Assembly (NCBI RefSeq): GCF_036231905.1
Contig: NZ_JAZARE010000002.1
Location: 434,001-498,000, forward strand
Origin: CAMLIZ01 sp036231905
GTDB taxonomy: Bacteria > Pseudomonadota > Gammaproteobacteria > Burkholderiales > Burkholderiaceae_C
Direction: 5' to 3'
Length of the DNA stretch: 64,000 nt
The notes beneath the pieces were generated by a model, which worked only from the letters and a program-made list of their open reading frames with translations, searched no databases and was not told the origin of the DNA. Positions 8,358 through 17,935 of the stretch are shown here, piece after piece (the stretch's first letter is position 1; each line of letters starts with the position of its first letter). The translations under genes were made by a program, and so were the position numbers.

Positions 8358-9220
8358 CATCCGAGCACCGCACCCTCATCTCCGCTCCGGACCTGCTGAC
8401 CCTGGTGCAGCAGCGCGCACCGCTGGTGCTGCTGGACTGCCGGTTCGACCTGGCCGACCCCTCTGCCGGAGAGCGCGCCTACGCCGCCGGCCACCTGCCG
8501 GGTGCGCATTACCTGCACCTGGACCGCGACCTGGCAGACGCCAAGGTCGACGCCCAGGGCCGCTTCCGCGGCCGCCATCCGCTGCCACCGCCACAGCGTT
8601 TTGCCGCGCTGGCCGGCGCACTGGGCATCACGCCAGCCACGCAGGTGGTGGTGTACGACGCACAAGGCGGCATGTTCGCCGCGCGCGCCTGGTGGATGCT
8701 GCGCTGGATCGGGCACCGCGCGGTCGCGGTGCTGGACGGCGGCCTGCCGGCCTGGCAAGCCGCGGGCGGCCCGATGGATCAGGCCGTGCCCGCGCGGGTT
8801 GAAGCAGCGGCGCCCTACCCTGCCAGCACCGACGCGATGCCCACGCTGGACGCTGACGCCCTGCAGCAGCGCCTGGGCGCCGTCACCCTGATCGACGCGC
8901 GGGCGCCGGAACGTTACCGCGGCGAGGCGGAGCCGCTGGACAAGCAGGCGGGCCACATTCCCGGCGCCTTGAACCGCTTTTTCCAGCTCAACCTGCAGCC
9001 CGATGGCCGCTTCAAGCAGCCCGGGCAATTGCGCGCGGAGTTCGTGCCCCTGCTGGGCACCACGCCGCCCGCCGAGGTGGTGCACCAGTGCGGCTCCGGC
9101 GCCACCGCCTGCCACAACATCCTGGCCATGGAGCATGCCGGGCTGGCCGGCTCGCGGCTGTACCCCGGCTCCTGGAGCGAATGGTCCGCCGACCCGGCGC
9201 GGCCCGTGGCCCGCGGCTGA
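8354..9220 (+). CDS. two-domain sulfurtransferase (rhodanese / 3-mercaptopyruvate type)
   Basis: The 288-residue protein has two rhodanese domains. The N-terminal one (about 1-145) has LVLLDCRFDLADP and AGHLPGAHYLHLDRDL. The C-terminal one ends in the active-site loop VHQCGSGATACHNILAMEHAGL, whose first Cys would carry the persulfide. The CGSG(V/A)TA loop is the form usual for 3-mercaptopyruvate sulfurtransferases, in contrast to the CRxGxR loop of thiosulfate rhodaneses, so the former activity is more likely. It overlaps the DMT transporter gene by 4 bases. Confidence 0.88.
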   Translation: MTSEHRTLISAPDLLTLVQQRAPLVLLDCRFDLADPSAGERAYAAGHLPGAHYLHLDRDLADAKVDAQGRFRGRHPLPPPQRFAALAGALGITPATQVVVYDAQGGMFAARAWWMLRWIGHRAVAVLDGGLPAWQAAGGPMDQAVPARVEAAAPYPASTDAMPTLDADALQQRLGAVTLIDARAPERYRGEAEPLDKQAGHIPGALNRFFQLNLQPDGRFKQPGQLRAEFVPLLGTTPPAEVVHQCGSGATACHNILAMEHAGLAGSRLYPGSWSEWSADPARPVARG

Positions 9221-9340
9221 GGTGGCGGGGGCTTGTTCGCCCTTCTTGACGTGACGCAAGCCTGTTCATACTGTTGAGGGGACACTGCACCCGACCCGCA
9301 CCCCGCGGGCTGCCCAAGGGCCCCACGCCAGGAGGTGACC

Positions 9341-9775
9341 ATGTACCAGCGCATCCTCGTCCCCACCGACGGTTCGGACATCACCGCCAAGGCGGTGCAG
9401 ACCGCGATCGGCCTGGCGCGCCGGCTCGGCGCCCAGCTGTTCACCATCAGCGTGAAGGAGCCGTTTCCCTACAGCGCCATCTCCGAGATGCAACCCACGC
9501 CACCGCAGGAGTTCTTTGACGCACAGGAGCGCATCGCTTCCGGCCGGGTGCAGCAGGTGGTGGAGGCTGCCCGGGTGGCCGACCTGCCCTGCCAGGCGCA
9601 CACGCTCGAAGCGCTGCACCCCTGGGAAGCCATCGTGGACTACGCCAGGCAGCAAGGTTGCGACCTGATCGTGATGGCGTCGCATGGGCGGCGCGGCATG
9701 GCCTCGCTGCTGCTGGGCAGCGAAACCCAGAAGGTGCTGACCCACAGCACCATTCCGGTCCTGATCGTTCGTTAG
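9341..9775 (+). CDS. universal stress protein, UspA family
   Basis: The product has 144 residues. MYQRILVPTDGSDITAKAV is the standard first strand, and the C-terminal GSETQKVLTHSTIPVLIVR together with MASHGRRGMASLLLGS provides the ATP-binding G-2x-G-9x-G(S/T) motif, so it should bind ATP. The ATG at 9341 follows GGAGG by 5 bases, which settles the start against a GTG two codons earlier. It is monocistronic, with convergent transcription from the ZIP gene downstream. Confidence 0.92.
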   Translation: MYQRILVPTDGSDITAKAVQTAIGLARRLGAQLFTISVKEPFPYSAISEMQPTPPQEFFDAQERIASGRVQQVVEAARVADLPCQAHTLEALHPWEAIVDYARQQGCDLIVMASHGRRGMASLLLGSETQKVLTHSTIPVLIVR

Positions 9776-9814
9776 CCGGCTGCGCGGCCGGCTGCCTCTG
9801 GGCCCGCCCGGCGC

Positions 9815-10588
9815 TCAGTGATGCATGAACTGGGTGGCGAACAGCACCACCCCCAGGCCCATCGCCAGCCACAGCAGCTGCGACAGCGTGTCCTTCAGCG
9901 GCAGCGGCCGCTGCAGTTGCGGGATCAGGTCCGCCACCGCCACGTACACGAAGCTGCTCGCCGCCACCACCAGCATGTACGGGAACAGCGCCTCCCAGGG
10001 CCCGACCACGAAGTAGCCGACGATGCCGCCGGCCACCGCCGCCAGGCCGGACAGCGCGTTGTACAGCAGCGCCCTGGCGCGCGACAGGCCCGCGTTGAGC
10101 AGCACGATGTAGTCGCCCACCTCCTGCGGGATCTCGTGGGCGATGATGGCCAGCGCGGTGACCATGCCCAGCCGCGTGTCGGCCAGGAAGGCCGCCGCGA
10201 TCAGCACGCCGTCGCAGAAGTTGTGGATGCTGTCACCCACCAGCACGCTCCAGCCGCCACGGCCGGCCTGCTGCGCGTCGAAGTGGTGGTGGTGGTGGTG
10301 CCCGTCGCCCTCGTGGTGGTGGCCGTGCCGGTAGAGCTCGGCCTTCTCCAGCAGAAAGAAGAACAGCAGGCCCAGCAGCAGCGTCATGAACAAGGCCTGC
10401 GGGCTGGCCTTGCTTTCAAACGCTTCCGGCAGCACCTGCAGCAGCGCCGTGCCCAGCAGCACGCCGGCCGACAGGCTGACCAGGCTCTTGACGATGCGCC
10501 CCAGCATGCTCACCGTGAGGCTGGCCGCGATGAACACCGACAGCAGGCCGCCCAGCAGCGTGGCCAGCACGATGTACAGCAGCGTCAT
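9815..10588 (-). CDS. ZIP-family metal transporter with His-rich loop
   Basis: The 257-residue protein has about eight membrane segments. The metal-binding signatures of ZIP transporters are present: HNFCDGVLIAAAF in helix IV and AIIAHEIPQEVGDYIVLL in helix V. Between helices III and IV is a very His-rich cytoplasmic loop (HGHHHEGDGHHHHHHFD, about residues 90-106), expected to bind zinc or related metals. ZIP proteins import divalent metals into the cytoplasm. The start at 10588 (MTLLYIVLATLL) is the first ATG before the first helix. No Zur or Fur box was recognised. Confidence 0.88.
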   Translation of the reverse strand: MTLLYIVLATLLGGLLSVFIAASLTVSMLGRIVKSLVSLSAGVLLGTALLQVLPEAFESKASPQALFMTLLLGLLFFFLLEKAELYRHGHHHEGDGHHHHHHFDAQQAGRGGWSVLVGDSIHNFCDGVLIAAAFLADTRLGMVTALAIIAHEIPQEVGDYIVLLNAGLSRARALLYNALSGLAAVAGGIVGYFVVGPWEALFPYMLVVAASSFVYVAVADLIPQLQRPLPLKDTLSQLLWLAMGLGVVLFATQFMHH

Positions 10589-10630
10589 GGGGCTCCTTGC
10601 GTCATGGGCTCTTCGAAAGTGCAAAAAAGA

Positions 10631-10653
10631 ACCGCGCCTTCTGCAGGCGCGGT
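10631..10653 (-). terminator. intrinsic terminator after the dienelactone hydrolase gene
   Basis: Read on the minus strand, ACCGCGCCT and AGGCGCGGT form a 9-bp stem followed by a T-rich run (10628-10623). It lies 17 bases after the stop codon at 10671. Confidence 0.85.
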
Positions 10654-10670
10654 GGTGGCGGCTGGGCGGG

Positions 10671-11540
10671 TCAGCCGACCTGGTGCGTCTTGAACCAGGC
10701 CAGGCAGCGGGCCCACCCATCGGACGCAGCCTCCTTGACATAGCTGGGCCGGTAGTCCGCATGGAAGGCATGGCCGGCGTCGGGGTACACGATGAACTGC
10801 GACGCCCGCGAGGCCGCGCTGCCCTGCGCCAGGGCCGATTTCATCTTATCAACGCTGTCAAGCGGAATGCCCTGGTCCTTGCCTCCGTACAGCCCGAGCA
10901 CCGGAGCGTGCAGCTTGGTGGCGATGTCGATCGGATGCTGTGGCTGCTGCGGGGTGGGCGCGCCGGCCAGACGGCCGTACCAGGCGACACCCGCCTGCAC
11001 GCCGGAGTTGTGGGCGCAGTACAGCCAGGTGATGCGCCCGCCCCAGCAGAAGCCGGTGACGCCCAGCTTGGTGGTGTCCGCACCCTGGGCCTTGGCCCAG
11101 GCGACGGTCGCGTCCAGGTCGCCCATCACCTGCGCGTCGGGCACCTTGCCCACCACCTCCATCACCTTGGCCACCTCGATGGCGGCCTTCACGTCGCCCT
11201 GGCGCACGAAGAGCTCCGGCGCGATCGCCATGTAGCCCTGCTTGGCGAAGCGGCGGGCCACGTCGGCGATGTGTTCATGCACGCCGAAGATCTCGCTCAC
11301 CACCAGGATCACGGGCGGGTTGCGCTTGCCCTGGGGCGCAGCGCGGTAGGCGGGCATCTTGAAGTCACCCACGGGGATGGCCACTTCGCCGGCCACCAGC
11401 CCCTGCGTGTCGGTTTTCACCGTCTGCGCGGTCACGGGCAGCACGGCCGCGGCAAAGCCGCTGCCCACGGTGGTGCGGACGAAGTCGCGGCGGCTGAAAT
11501 CGCGCGCGGGCAAGAGGCTGTCGAGGTCGTCACGCTGCAT
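10671..11540 (-). CDS. Tat-exported dienelactone hydrolase family protein
   Basis: The 289-residue protein carries a Tat signal: FSRRDFVRTTVGSGFAAAVLPVTAQT near residues 15-40. The hydrolase body has VILVVSEIFGVHEHIADVARRFA, the nucleophile elbow GVTGFCWGGR with Cys as nucleophile, and the catalytic His in YPDAGHAFHAD; the Asp is probably in the LYGGKDQGIP loop. Such enzymes hydrolyse dienelactone or related esters; export through Tat suggests a folded periplasmic enzyme and a different substrate from the cytoplasmic ClcD type. The ATG at 11540 is chosen to give a normal Tat leader. It has its own terminator. Confidence 0.88.
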   Translation of the reverse strand: MQRDDLDSLLPARDFSRRDFVRTTVGSGFAAAVLPVTAQTVKTDTQGLVAGEVAIPVGDFKMPAYRAAPQGKRNPPVILVVSEIFGVHEHIADVARRFAKQGYMAIAPELFVRQGDVKAAIEVAKVMEVVGKVPDAQVMGDLDATVAWAKAQGADTTKLGVTGFCWGGRITWLYCAHNSGVQAGVAWYGRLAGAPTPQQPQHPIDIATKLHAPVLGLYGGKDQGIPLDSVDKMKSALAQGSAASRASQFIVYPDAGHAFHADYRPSYVKEAASDGWARCLAWFKTHQVG

Positions 11541-11651
11541 GGGGTGTTCTCCTGGCATTGAACGGCGCGCAAAGGCGCGGCCGGCAGGCGATTCTAGGAA
11601 CATGCCGGGCCGCTGGCTGCGGGCGTGGCGCCGCGCCCTGCACGGGCGGCC

Positions 11652-12119
11652 TTAACGCGGCTCGTGCTCCGGCGTGCGCATGGCCAGCAAGGTGGCACGG
11701 TCGTCGCGTTCACTGCGCAGCCACCAGACCCCGGCCTTTTGCACCCACCAGTGCTGCTGCTGGCCTGTCATCAGCCAGGAGGCCACCAACCCCATGGTGG
11801 GTTGATGGCCGACCACGAGCACCGGCACCTTGGCGTTCGGCCAGTCCGCCGCCTGCAGCACGGCCTGTACCGATGCGCCAGGTGCAAGGGCCGCCACCGT
11901 CTGCACTTCGCGGCCGAGCGCCTGGGCGGTCTGCTGCGTGCGTTGGGCCGGGCTGGCGATCACCCGGGTGTCGGCTGGCAGCACGCTGTTGAGCCATCGC
12001 GCCATGCGACGGGCCTGCTCCAGGCCCTTGGGCGTCAAGGCACGCTGCGAATCGTCCTGCCCGGGTCGGGCATCGAAGGCATCGGCATGGCGCCACAGCA
12101 GGATTTCCATCGCAGTCAT
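11652..12119 (-). CDS. sixA: SixA-type phosphohistidine phosphatase
   Basis: This 155-residue histidine-phosphatase protein begins LLWRHADAFDARPGQDDSQRALTPKG, where the catalytic His follows Arg (RHA instead of the usual RHG). VIASPAQRTQQTAQAL and VLVVGHQPTMGLVASWL supply the second Arg and the second catalytic His. SixA removes phosphate from phosphohistidines such as those in phosphotransfer proteins. The start is uncertain between 12119 and the ATG at 12110; neither has a strong ribosome site. Confidence 0.85.
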   Translation of the reverse strand: MTAMEILLWRHADAFDARPGQDDSQRALTPKGLEQARRMARWLNSVLPADTRVIASPAQRTQQTAQALGREVQTVAALAPGASVQAVLQAADWPNAKVPVLVVGHQPTMGLVASWLMTGQQQHWWVQKAGVWWLRSERDDRATLLAMRTPEHEPR

Positions 12120-12251
12120 CAAAAGGCACCCAGGGTTCGGGCAAGAGGGAGCATGCTAACGGCGTGCCCGCCCCGCGCACCCGCTTGTCACCCCAGGGAC
12201 AGCCGCGAATCGAACGATCGTGCTAAAACGCCGGGCTACAGGAGACGAACC

Positions 12252-13430
<1,179 letters not shown>

Positions 13431-13515
13431 GGCCGATCACCGTTTGCGCGTTGCGCAACAGGATTGCTCCCCTCCGGGAGGGGGCTCCAGTCAGAAGGAC
13501 GAGGAAGGACAGGCC

Positions 13516-14655
13516 ATGAATTTCGATTTCACCGAGGACCAGGAATCGCTGCGGGAGGCGGTGCGACGCTGGGTCGACAAGGGCTACGACTTTGAGCGCC
13601 GGCGGGCCATCGTGAAAGCCGGCGGCTTCGATCGCGGCGTGTACACGCAGCTGGCGGAGCTGGGCCTCACGGGCCTGTACGTGCCGGAGGCCCATGGCGG
13701 CATGGGCTTCGGGCCGGTGGACGCCATGGTCGTGATGGAAGAGCTGGGCCGCGGCATCGTGATGGAGCCGCTGGTGCAAGGTGCGCTGGTCGCGCCCACC
13801 GCGCTGCAGTCGGCACCCGAGGCGGTGCAGGCCGAGTGGATGCCGCGCATCGCCAGCGGCGACGCGCTGGTGGTGCTGGCGCACCAGGAACGTGGCGCGC
13901 GCTACCGGCTGAACCACGTGGAGACAAGCGCGACGCAGGCTGCGGGCGGATGGACGCTCACCGGTGCCAAGCACATCGTGCCCGCGGGCGACCAGGCCGA
14001 TGCCTTCATCGTGCCTGCACGCGTGAGCGGGGCGGTGGACGATCCGGCCGGGATCGCGCTGTTCCTGGTCGAGCGCGCCGCCGCCGGCGTCAGCGCACGC
14101 GGCTACGGCGTGCAGGACGGCAGCCGTGCCGCCGATGTGCAGTTCGGCAATGCGCCCGCCACGCTGATCGCTGCACCGGGCGCCGCCTTCGCCACGCTGG
14201 AAGCAGCGGTGGATGCCGGCATCGCCGCCCTCTGTGCCGAAGCCGTGGGTGCGATGGACAAGCTGCTGGCGCTGACCGCGGAGTACCTCAACACGCGCAA
14301 GCAGTTCGGCGTGCCGATCGCCAGCTTCCAGGCGCTGCGCCACCGCATGGCCGACTGCAAGATGCAGCTGGAGCTGGCGCGCTCCATGAGCTACTACGCC
14401 AGCCTGAAGCTCAACGACGAGCCCGCCGTGCGGCGGCGCGCCATCGCGCAGGCCAAGGTGCAGCTGGGTCGCTCCATGCGTTTCCTCGGCCAGGAGTCGG
14501 TGCAGATGCACGGCGGCATCGGCGTGACCGACGAATACATCGGCGCGCATTACTTCAAGCGCCTCACCTGCATCGAGCTCAGCTTTGGCGACACCCTGCA
14601 CCACCTGGGCGAGGTCAGCCAGCGCATGCAGGACACCGCGGGCGTGTTTGCCTGA
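13516..14655 (+). CDS. acyl-CoA dehydrogenase, small-subunit type
   Basis: The 379-residue partner of the preceding gene begins MNFDFTEDQESLREAVRRWV. The middle domain is divergent (LAHQERGARYRLNHVETSA replaces the usual serine-rich loop), and the C-terminal domain retains QFGVPIASFQALRHRMADC and QMHGGIGVTDEYIGAHYFKRL. Degenerate FAD contacts are typical of the second subunit in PimC/PimD-like pairs. An 85-base spacer separates the two genes. Confidence 0.87.
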   Translation: MNFDFTEDQESLREAVRRWVDKGYDFERRRAIVKAGGFDRGVYTQLAELGLTGLYVPEAHGGMGFGPVDAMVVMEELGRGIVMEPLVQGALVAPTALQSAPEAVQAEWMPRIASGDALVVLAHQERGARYRLNHVETSATQAAGGWTLTGAKHIVPAGDQADAFIVPARVSGAVDDPAGIALFLVERAAAGVSARGYGVQDGSRAADVQFGNAPATLIAAPGAAFATLEAAVDAGIAALCAEAVGAMDKLLALTAEYLNTRKQFGVPIASFQALRHRMADCKMQLELARSMSYYASLKLNDEPAVRRRAIAQAKVQLGRSMRFLGQESVQMHGGIGVTDEYIGAHYFKRLTCIELSFGDTLHHLGEVSQRMQDTAGVFA

Positions 14656-14693
14656 ACGCGATACTCGCAGCCTTCGTCCCCCCGGAGGCTGCG

Positions 14694-15026
14694 ATGAAAC
14701 GCTGGCTGGAAATCCGCTCCTACACCCTCAAACTCGGCACCCGGGTCGAACTGCACCGCGTGATGCAGGAGGAGTCACTGCCCATGCTGCAGCGCTGGGG
14801 CGTGGACGTGGTGCGCTGCGGCCCGTCCGCCCACGATGATGATTCGTATGTGCTGATGCGCGCCTACGCCAGCCTGGCCGAGCGCCAGGCCAGCCAGGAC
14901 GCCTTCTACGGCAGCGACGAATGGCGCCAGGGCCCGCGCGAACGTGTGGTCGGCAAGATCGAGCACTACACCTCGGTGGTGCTAGAACTCGATGCCACGG
15001 TGATCGAGGGCTTGCGCGAGAACTGA
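14694..15026 (+). CDS. NIPSNAP family protein
   Basis: The 110-residue product begins MKRWLEIRSYTLKLGTRVEL and has EESLPMLQRWGVDVVRCGPSAHD and a YVLMRAYASLAERQASQDAFYGSDEW core, the usual NIPSNAP dimeric alpha-beta barrel pattern. GGAGG lies 6-10 bases upstream of the ATG. The function of bacterial NIPSNAP proteins is poorly known. Position 38 bases after the acyl-CoA dehydrogenase pair suggests one operon and a link with acyl-CoA or aromatic catabolism. Confidence 0.82.
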   Translation: MKRWLEIRSYTLKLGTRVELHRVMQEESLPMLQRWGVDVVRCGPSAHDDDSYVLMRAYASLAERQASQDAFYGSDEWRQGPRERVVGKIEHYTSVVLELDATVIEGLREN

Positions 15027-15087
15027 GGCCGCTACGCGGACAATGCGGGCTGGCGGGCCGGTCGTCCGCATTCGACGAAAGCCATTC

Positions 15088-16116
15088 ATGAAGCAGTATC
15101 TGGCGCGGGCCTGCCTGGCCCTTTCCCTGGCGTTCATCGGCGGTTGTGGCGGCGGGGGCGGTGGCTCCGAGCCCACCCCGGTGGTGACACCCTTCCTGGT
15201 GATCACCACCGTCAACGGCCTGCCGGTGCCCGCGCTGGGCATCAAGTACTCCATCACCATGGAGTCGGGCGACAAGATCGAGGTCAAGGCCAGCCCCAAC
15301 GGCGCGCAATGGACGGTAACGGCCGATGGCAACGTGATCCAGGCCGACGCCAACCAGGACGGCAGCAGCTTCAGCGCGGTGCTCAACAGCCCCAAGGGCG
15401 GGCAGGTGGTGATCAAGGCGGTCTCCAGCAACGATCCGTCGCAGGAAGTCGAGATCACGGCGGTGGTGAATGCGCAGAAATACGAGCGCGCGGCGGCGCA
15501 AGTCGGCGAAGTGCGAACCTGGACCGAGACCGACACGCACAAGGACGGCAGCATCGTCGTGGTCAAGAACGAGGTGAGCACCGCCGCGGTCCATGGCGAT
15601 GGCAGCTACGACCAGAGCGTGCGCGACATCACCACGTCGCCCGGTACCGTGACCGAGACGCGCCTGCTGGACAGCGAGGACAACCTCCTCGAGCGCACCA
15701 TCGCAAACAACAACCGCTGCACCTACGACCCGGTGCGCAAGCTCCTGAAGTTCCCGCTTTACTACGGCAAGAGTCCTTGGACGAGCCAGTGGCACTACAG
15801 CTGTCAGCAAGGGTTTGAGGAGACTGTGGACTCCATCACCACGGTGGCGGACTACGAACCGGTCACGGTGGGCGGGACGACCCACGATGCACTCCGGTTG
15901 CACACGCACGTCATCGTGACCCAGTCGAACGATCCGCGACTGCCTCTGGGCTCGGGCGGCCAGGCGGGCTACGACCAGTCGATCGACTGCTGGTGGTCTG
16001 TTTCACTCAAGCGCAACGTGAAGTGTGTGACGACCACCACCTATCCGAGCCTGCTTGGTCAGGAGGCGCCGGGCAGCTATTCGCATATTCTGGTGCAGGA
16101 ACTCACCGGCCCATGA
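15088..16116 (+). CDS. putative lipoprotein of unknown function
   Basis: The 342-residue protein has a lipoprotein signal: LALSLAFIGGCGGGGGGSEP, with Cys near residue 20 followed by a glycine run as in many outer-membrane lipoproteins of this order. The mature part looks like beta-sandwich repeats rich in Val, Thr and Asp up to about residue 120, followed by a Cys-containing C-terminal domain (CTYDPVRK, HYSCQQG, DCWWSVSLKRNVKC). No enzyme motif was recognised. Its stop overlaps the P1 peptidase start by 4 bases, so the two are translationally coupled. Confidence 0.75.
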   Translation: MKQYLARACLALSLAFIGGCGGGGGGSEPTPVVTPFLVITTVNGLPVPALGIKYSITMESGDKIEVKASPNGAQWTVTADGNVIQADANQDGSSFSAVLNSPKGGQVVIKAVSSNDPSQEVEITAVVNAQKYERAAAQVGEVRTWTETDTHKDGSIVVVKNEVSTAAVHGDGSYDQSVRDITTSPGTVTETRLLDSEDNLLERTIANNNRCTYDPVRKLLKFPLYYGKSPWTSQWHYSCQQGFEETVDSITTVADYEPVTVGGTTHDALRLHTHVIVTQSNDPRLPLGSGGQAGYDQSIDCWWSVSLKRNVKCVTTTTYPSLLGQEAPGSYSHILVQELTGP

Positions 16117-17126
16117 GCCAGCGGACCCTGTCCTCTGCTGGTGCACCCGGCCTGGCCGGCCTCAAGGTCGGCCACCACACCGACGGCCGCCGCCCCACCG
16201 GCTGCACCGTGGTGCTGTGCGAAGAAGGCGCCATCGCCGGTGTCGACGTGCGCGGCGCAGCCCCCGGCACCCGCGAAACCGACCTGCTGCGCCCGGACAA
16301 CCTGGTGGAGCGGGTGCATGCGGTGCTGCTGGCCGGCGGCAGTGCGTTCGGGCTGGACGCGGCTGGCGGTGTGATGCGCTGGCTGGAGGAGCGTGGCATC
16401 GGCCTGCCCGTGGGCCCGGTGCGTGTGCCCATCGTGCCGGCCGCGGTGCTGTTCGACCTGTGGGTGGGCGACGGCCACATCCGGCCGGATGCGGCGGCGG
16501 GTTATGCGGCGTGCGAAGCAGCCGACGCAGGCGCCATCGCACAAGGTTCGGTGGGCGCCGGCAGCGGCGCCCTCGTGGGCAAGCTGTTCGGCATCGCGCA
16601 CGCCATGAAGGGCGGCATCGGCAGTGCCAGCCTCACGGTGGACGGCGTCACCGTGGCGGCGCTGGTGGCTGTGAACGCGGTGGGCGACATCATCGATCCG
16701 GCCACCGGCCGCCTGCTGGCCGGCGCACGCAGCGCCGACGGCCGCAGCCTGATCGGCAGCACCGACGCCATGGTGCGCGGCCAAGGGCCCAGCCAGCTGG
16801 TGGCCGGCGGTGCCACCACGATCGGCGTGGTGGCCACCGACGCGGTGCTCACCAAGGCGCAGGCCCACAAGCTCGCCACCCTGTCGCACGACGGCCTGGC
16901 GCGTTGCATCGACCCGGTGCACACCATGACGGACGGCGACACGATGTTCGCGCTGGCCACCGGCCGCAGCGGCCGCACGCCCCACCTCACCTGGCTGGGC
17001 GCGCTGGCCGCCCGGGTGACCACGGCGGCGGTGCTGAACGCGATCACGCAGGCGCAGGGCCTGCCCGGCTGGCCATCGGCCAGCGAGTGGTCGGCGTCCG
17101 GCGATGCGACCGAGGCCGCCCGATGA
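16113..17126 (+). CDS. P1-family (DmpA-like) peptidase
   Basis: This 337-residue protein matches the DmpA/P1 family of self-cleaving N-terminal-nucleophile hydrolases: GLKVGHHTDGRRPTGCTVVL at the start, VLLAGGSAFGLDAAGGVMRWLEE in the middle, and QGSVGAGSGALVGKLFG before the expected processing region. In DmpA autoproteolysis exposes a catalytic Ser; here the likely nucleophile is a Ser or Thr in the GSVGAGSG...IGSASLTVDG stretch, but the exact site is uncertain. The ATGA overlap couples it to the lipoprotein, and the pseudouridine synthase overlaps its own end. Confidence 0.85.
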   Translation: MSQRTLSSAGAPGLAGLKVGHHTDGRRPTGCTVVLCEEGAIAGVDVRGAAPGTRETDLLRPDNLVERVHAVLLAGGSAFGLDAAGGVMRWLEERGIGLPVGPVRVPIVPAAVLFDLWVGDGHIRPDAAAGYAACEAADAGAIAQGSVGAGSGALVGKLFGIAHAMKGGIGSASLTVDGVTVAALVAVNAVGDIIDPATGRLLAGARSADGRSLIGSTDAMVRGQGPSQLVAGGATTIGVVATDAVLTKAQAHKLATLSHDGLARCIDPVHTMTDGDTMFALATGRSGRTPHLTWLGALAARVTTAAVLNAITQAQGLPGWPSASEWSASGDATEAAR

Positions 17127-17824
17127 AGCTTGCACAAGTGCTGTTCAGCCAGGGCTTTGGTGCCCGGCGCGAATGTGAAGGCCTGATCGCCGCCGGCCTG
17201 GTGCGCGTCGGCGGCCAGGTGGTGGACGACCCGGCGGTTGATGTGCCTACCGAGGGCTTGCAGTTCGAGGTGGAAGGCAAGGCCTGGACGTACCACGAGA
17301 AGGCCCTGGTGCTGCTGCACAAGCCGGCCGGCTACGAGTGTTCGCAAAAGCCCTCCGCCTGGCCCAGCGTGCTCTCGCTGCTGCCCGCGCCCCTGCGCAA
17401 GCGCGGCGTGCAGCCGATCGGCCGGCTCGACCAGGACACCACCGGCGCCCTGCTGCTCACCGACGATGGCACCCTGATCCACAAGCTCACCTCGCCCAAG
17501 CACCATGTGCCCAAGGTGTACGAAGCGACCACCGCCGATCCCGTCACGCCCGGCCAGGTGAGTGCCCTGCTCAAGGGTGTGGTGCTGCACGACGACCCCC
17601 TGCCGGTGCGCGCCGCAGCCGCCCAGGCGCTCGGCGAGCGCCATCTGCAGCTGGTGCTCACCGAAGGAAAGTACCACCAGGTCAAGCGCATGGTGGCGGC
17701 GGTAGGCAACCGGGTGGAGCAGCTGCATCGCAGCGCTTTTGGCGCGCTCGCGTTGCCGGCCGACCTGGGCCCAGGCCAGTGGCGCTGGATACCTGACCCT
17801 GGCGTGATCTTCGGCACGCGCTGA
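17123..17824 (+). CDS. 16S rRNA pseudouridine synthase, RsuA/RluE/RluF type
   Basis: The 233-residue enzyme begins with an S4 RNA-binding domain (MKLAQVLFSQGFGARRECEGLIAAGLVRVGG). The catalytic motif GRLDQDTTGALLLTDDG, carrying the Asp nucleophile, lies near residue 100, and EGKYHQVKRMVAAVGNRVEQLHR is the third conserved block. The QPIGRLDQDTTG form resembles RsuA, which modifies position 516 of 16S rRNA. It overlaps the peptidase gene by 4 bases (ATGA). Confidence 0.9.
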   Translation: MKLAQVLFSQGFGARRECEGLIAAGLVRVGGQVVDDPAVDVPTEGLQFEVEGKAWTYHEKALVLLHKPAGYECSQKPSAWPSVLSLLPAPLRKRGVQPIGRLDQDTTGALLLTDDGTLIHKLTSPKHHVPKVYEATTADPVTPGQVSALLKGVVLHDDPLPVRAAAAQALGERHLQLVLTEGKYHQVKRMVAAVGNRVEQLHRSAFGALALPADLGPGQWRWIPDPGVIFGTR

Positions 17825-17935
17825 GCGGGTTTGGCCCGGGGCCTGCGCGGCGGCCGGCCGATAAGCTGTGAACAATCAGTTACACCGCCGCGGCGCCGCC
17901 CGGCGGCCTCACAGCGGCCAGGGCATCGTTGTTCC

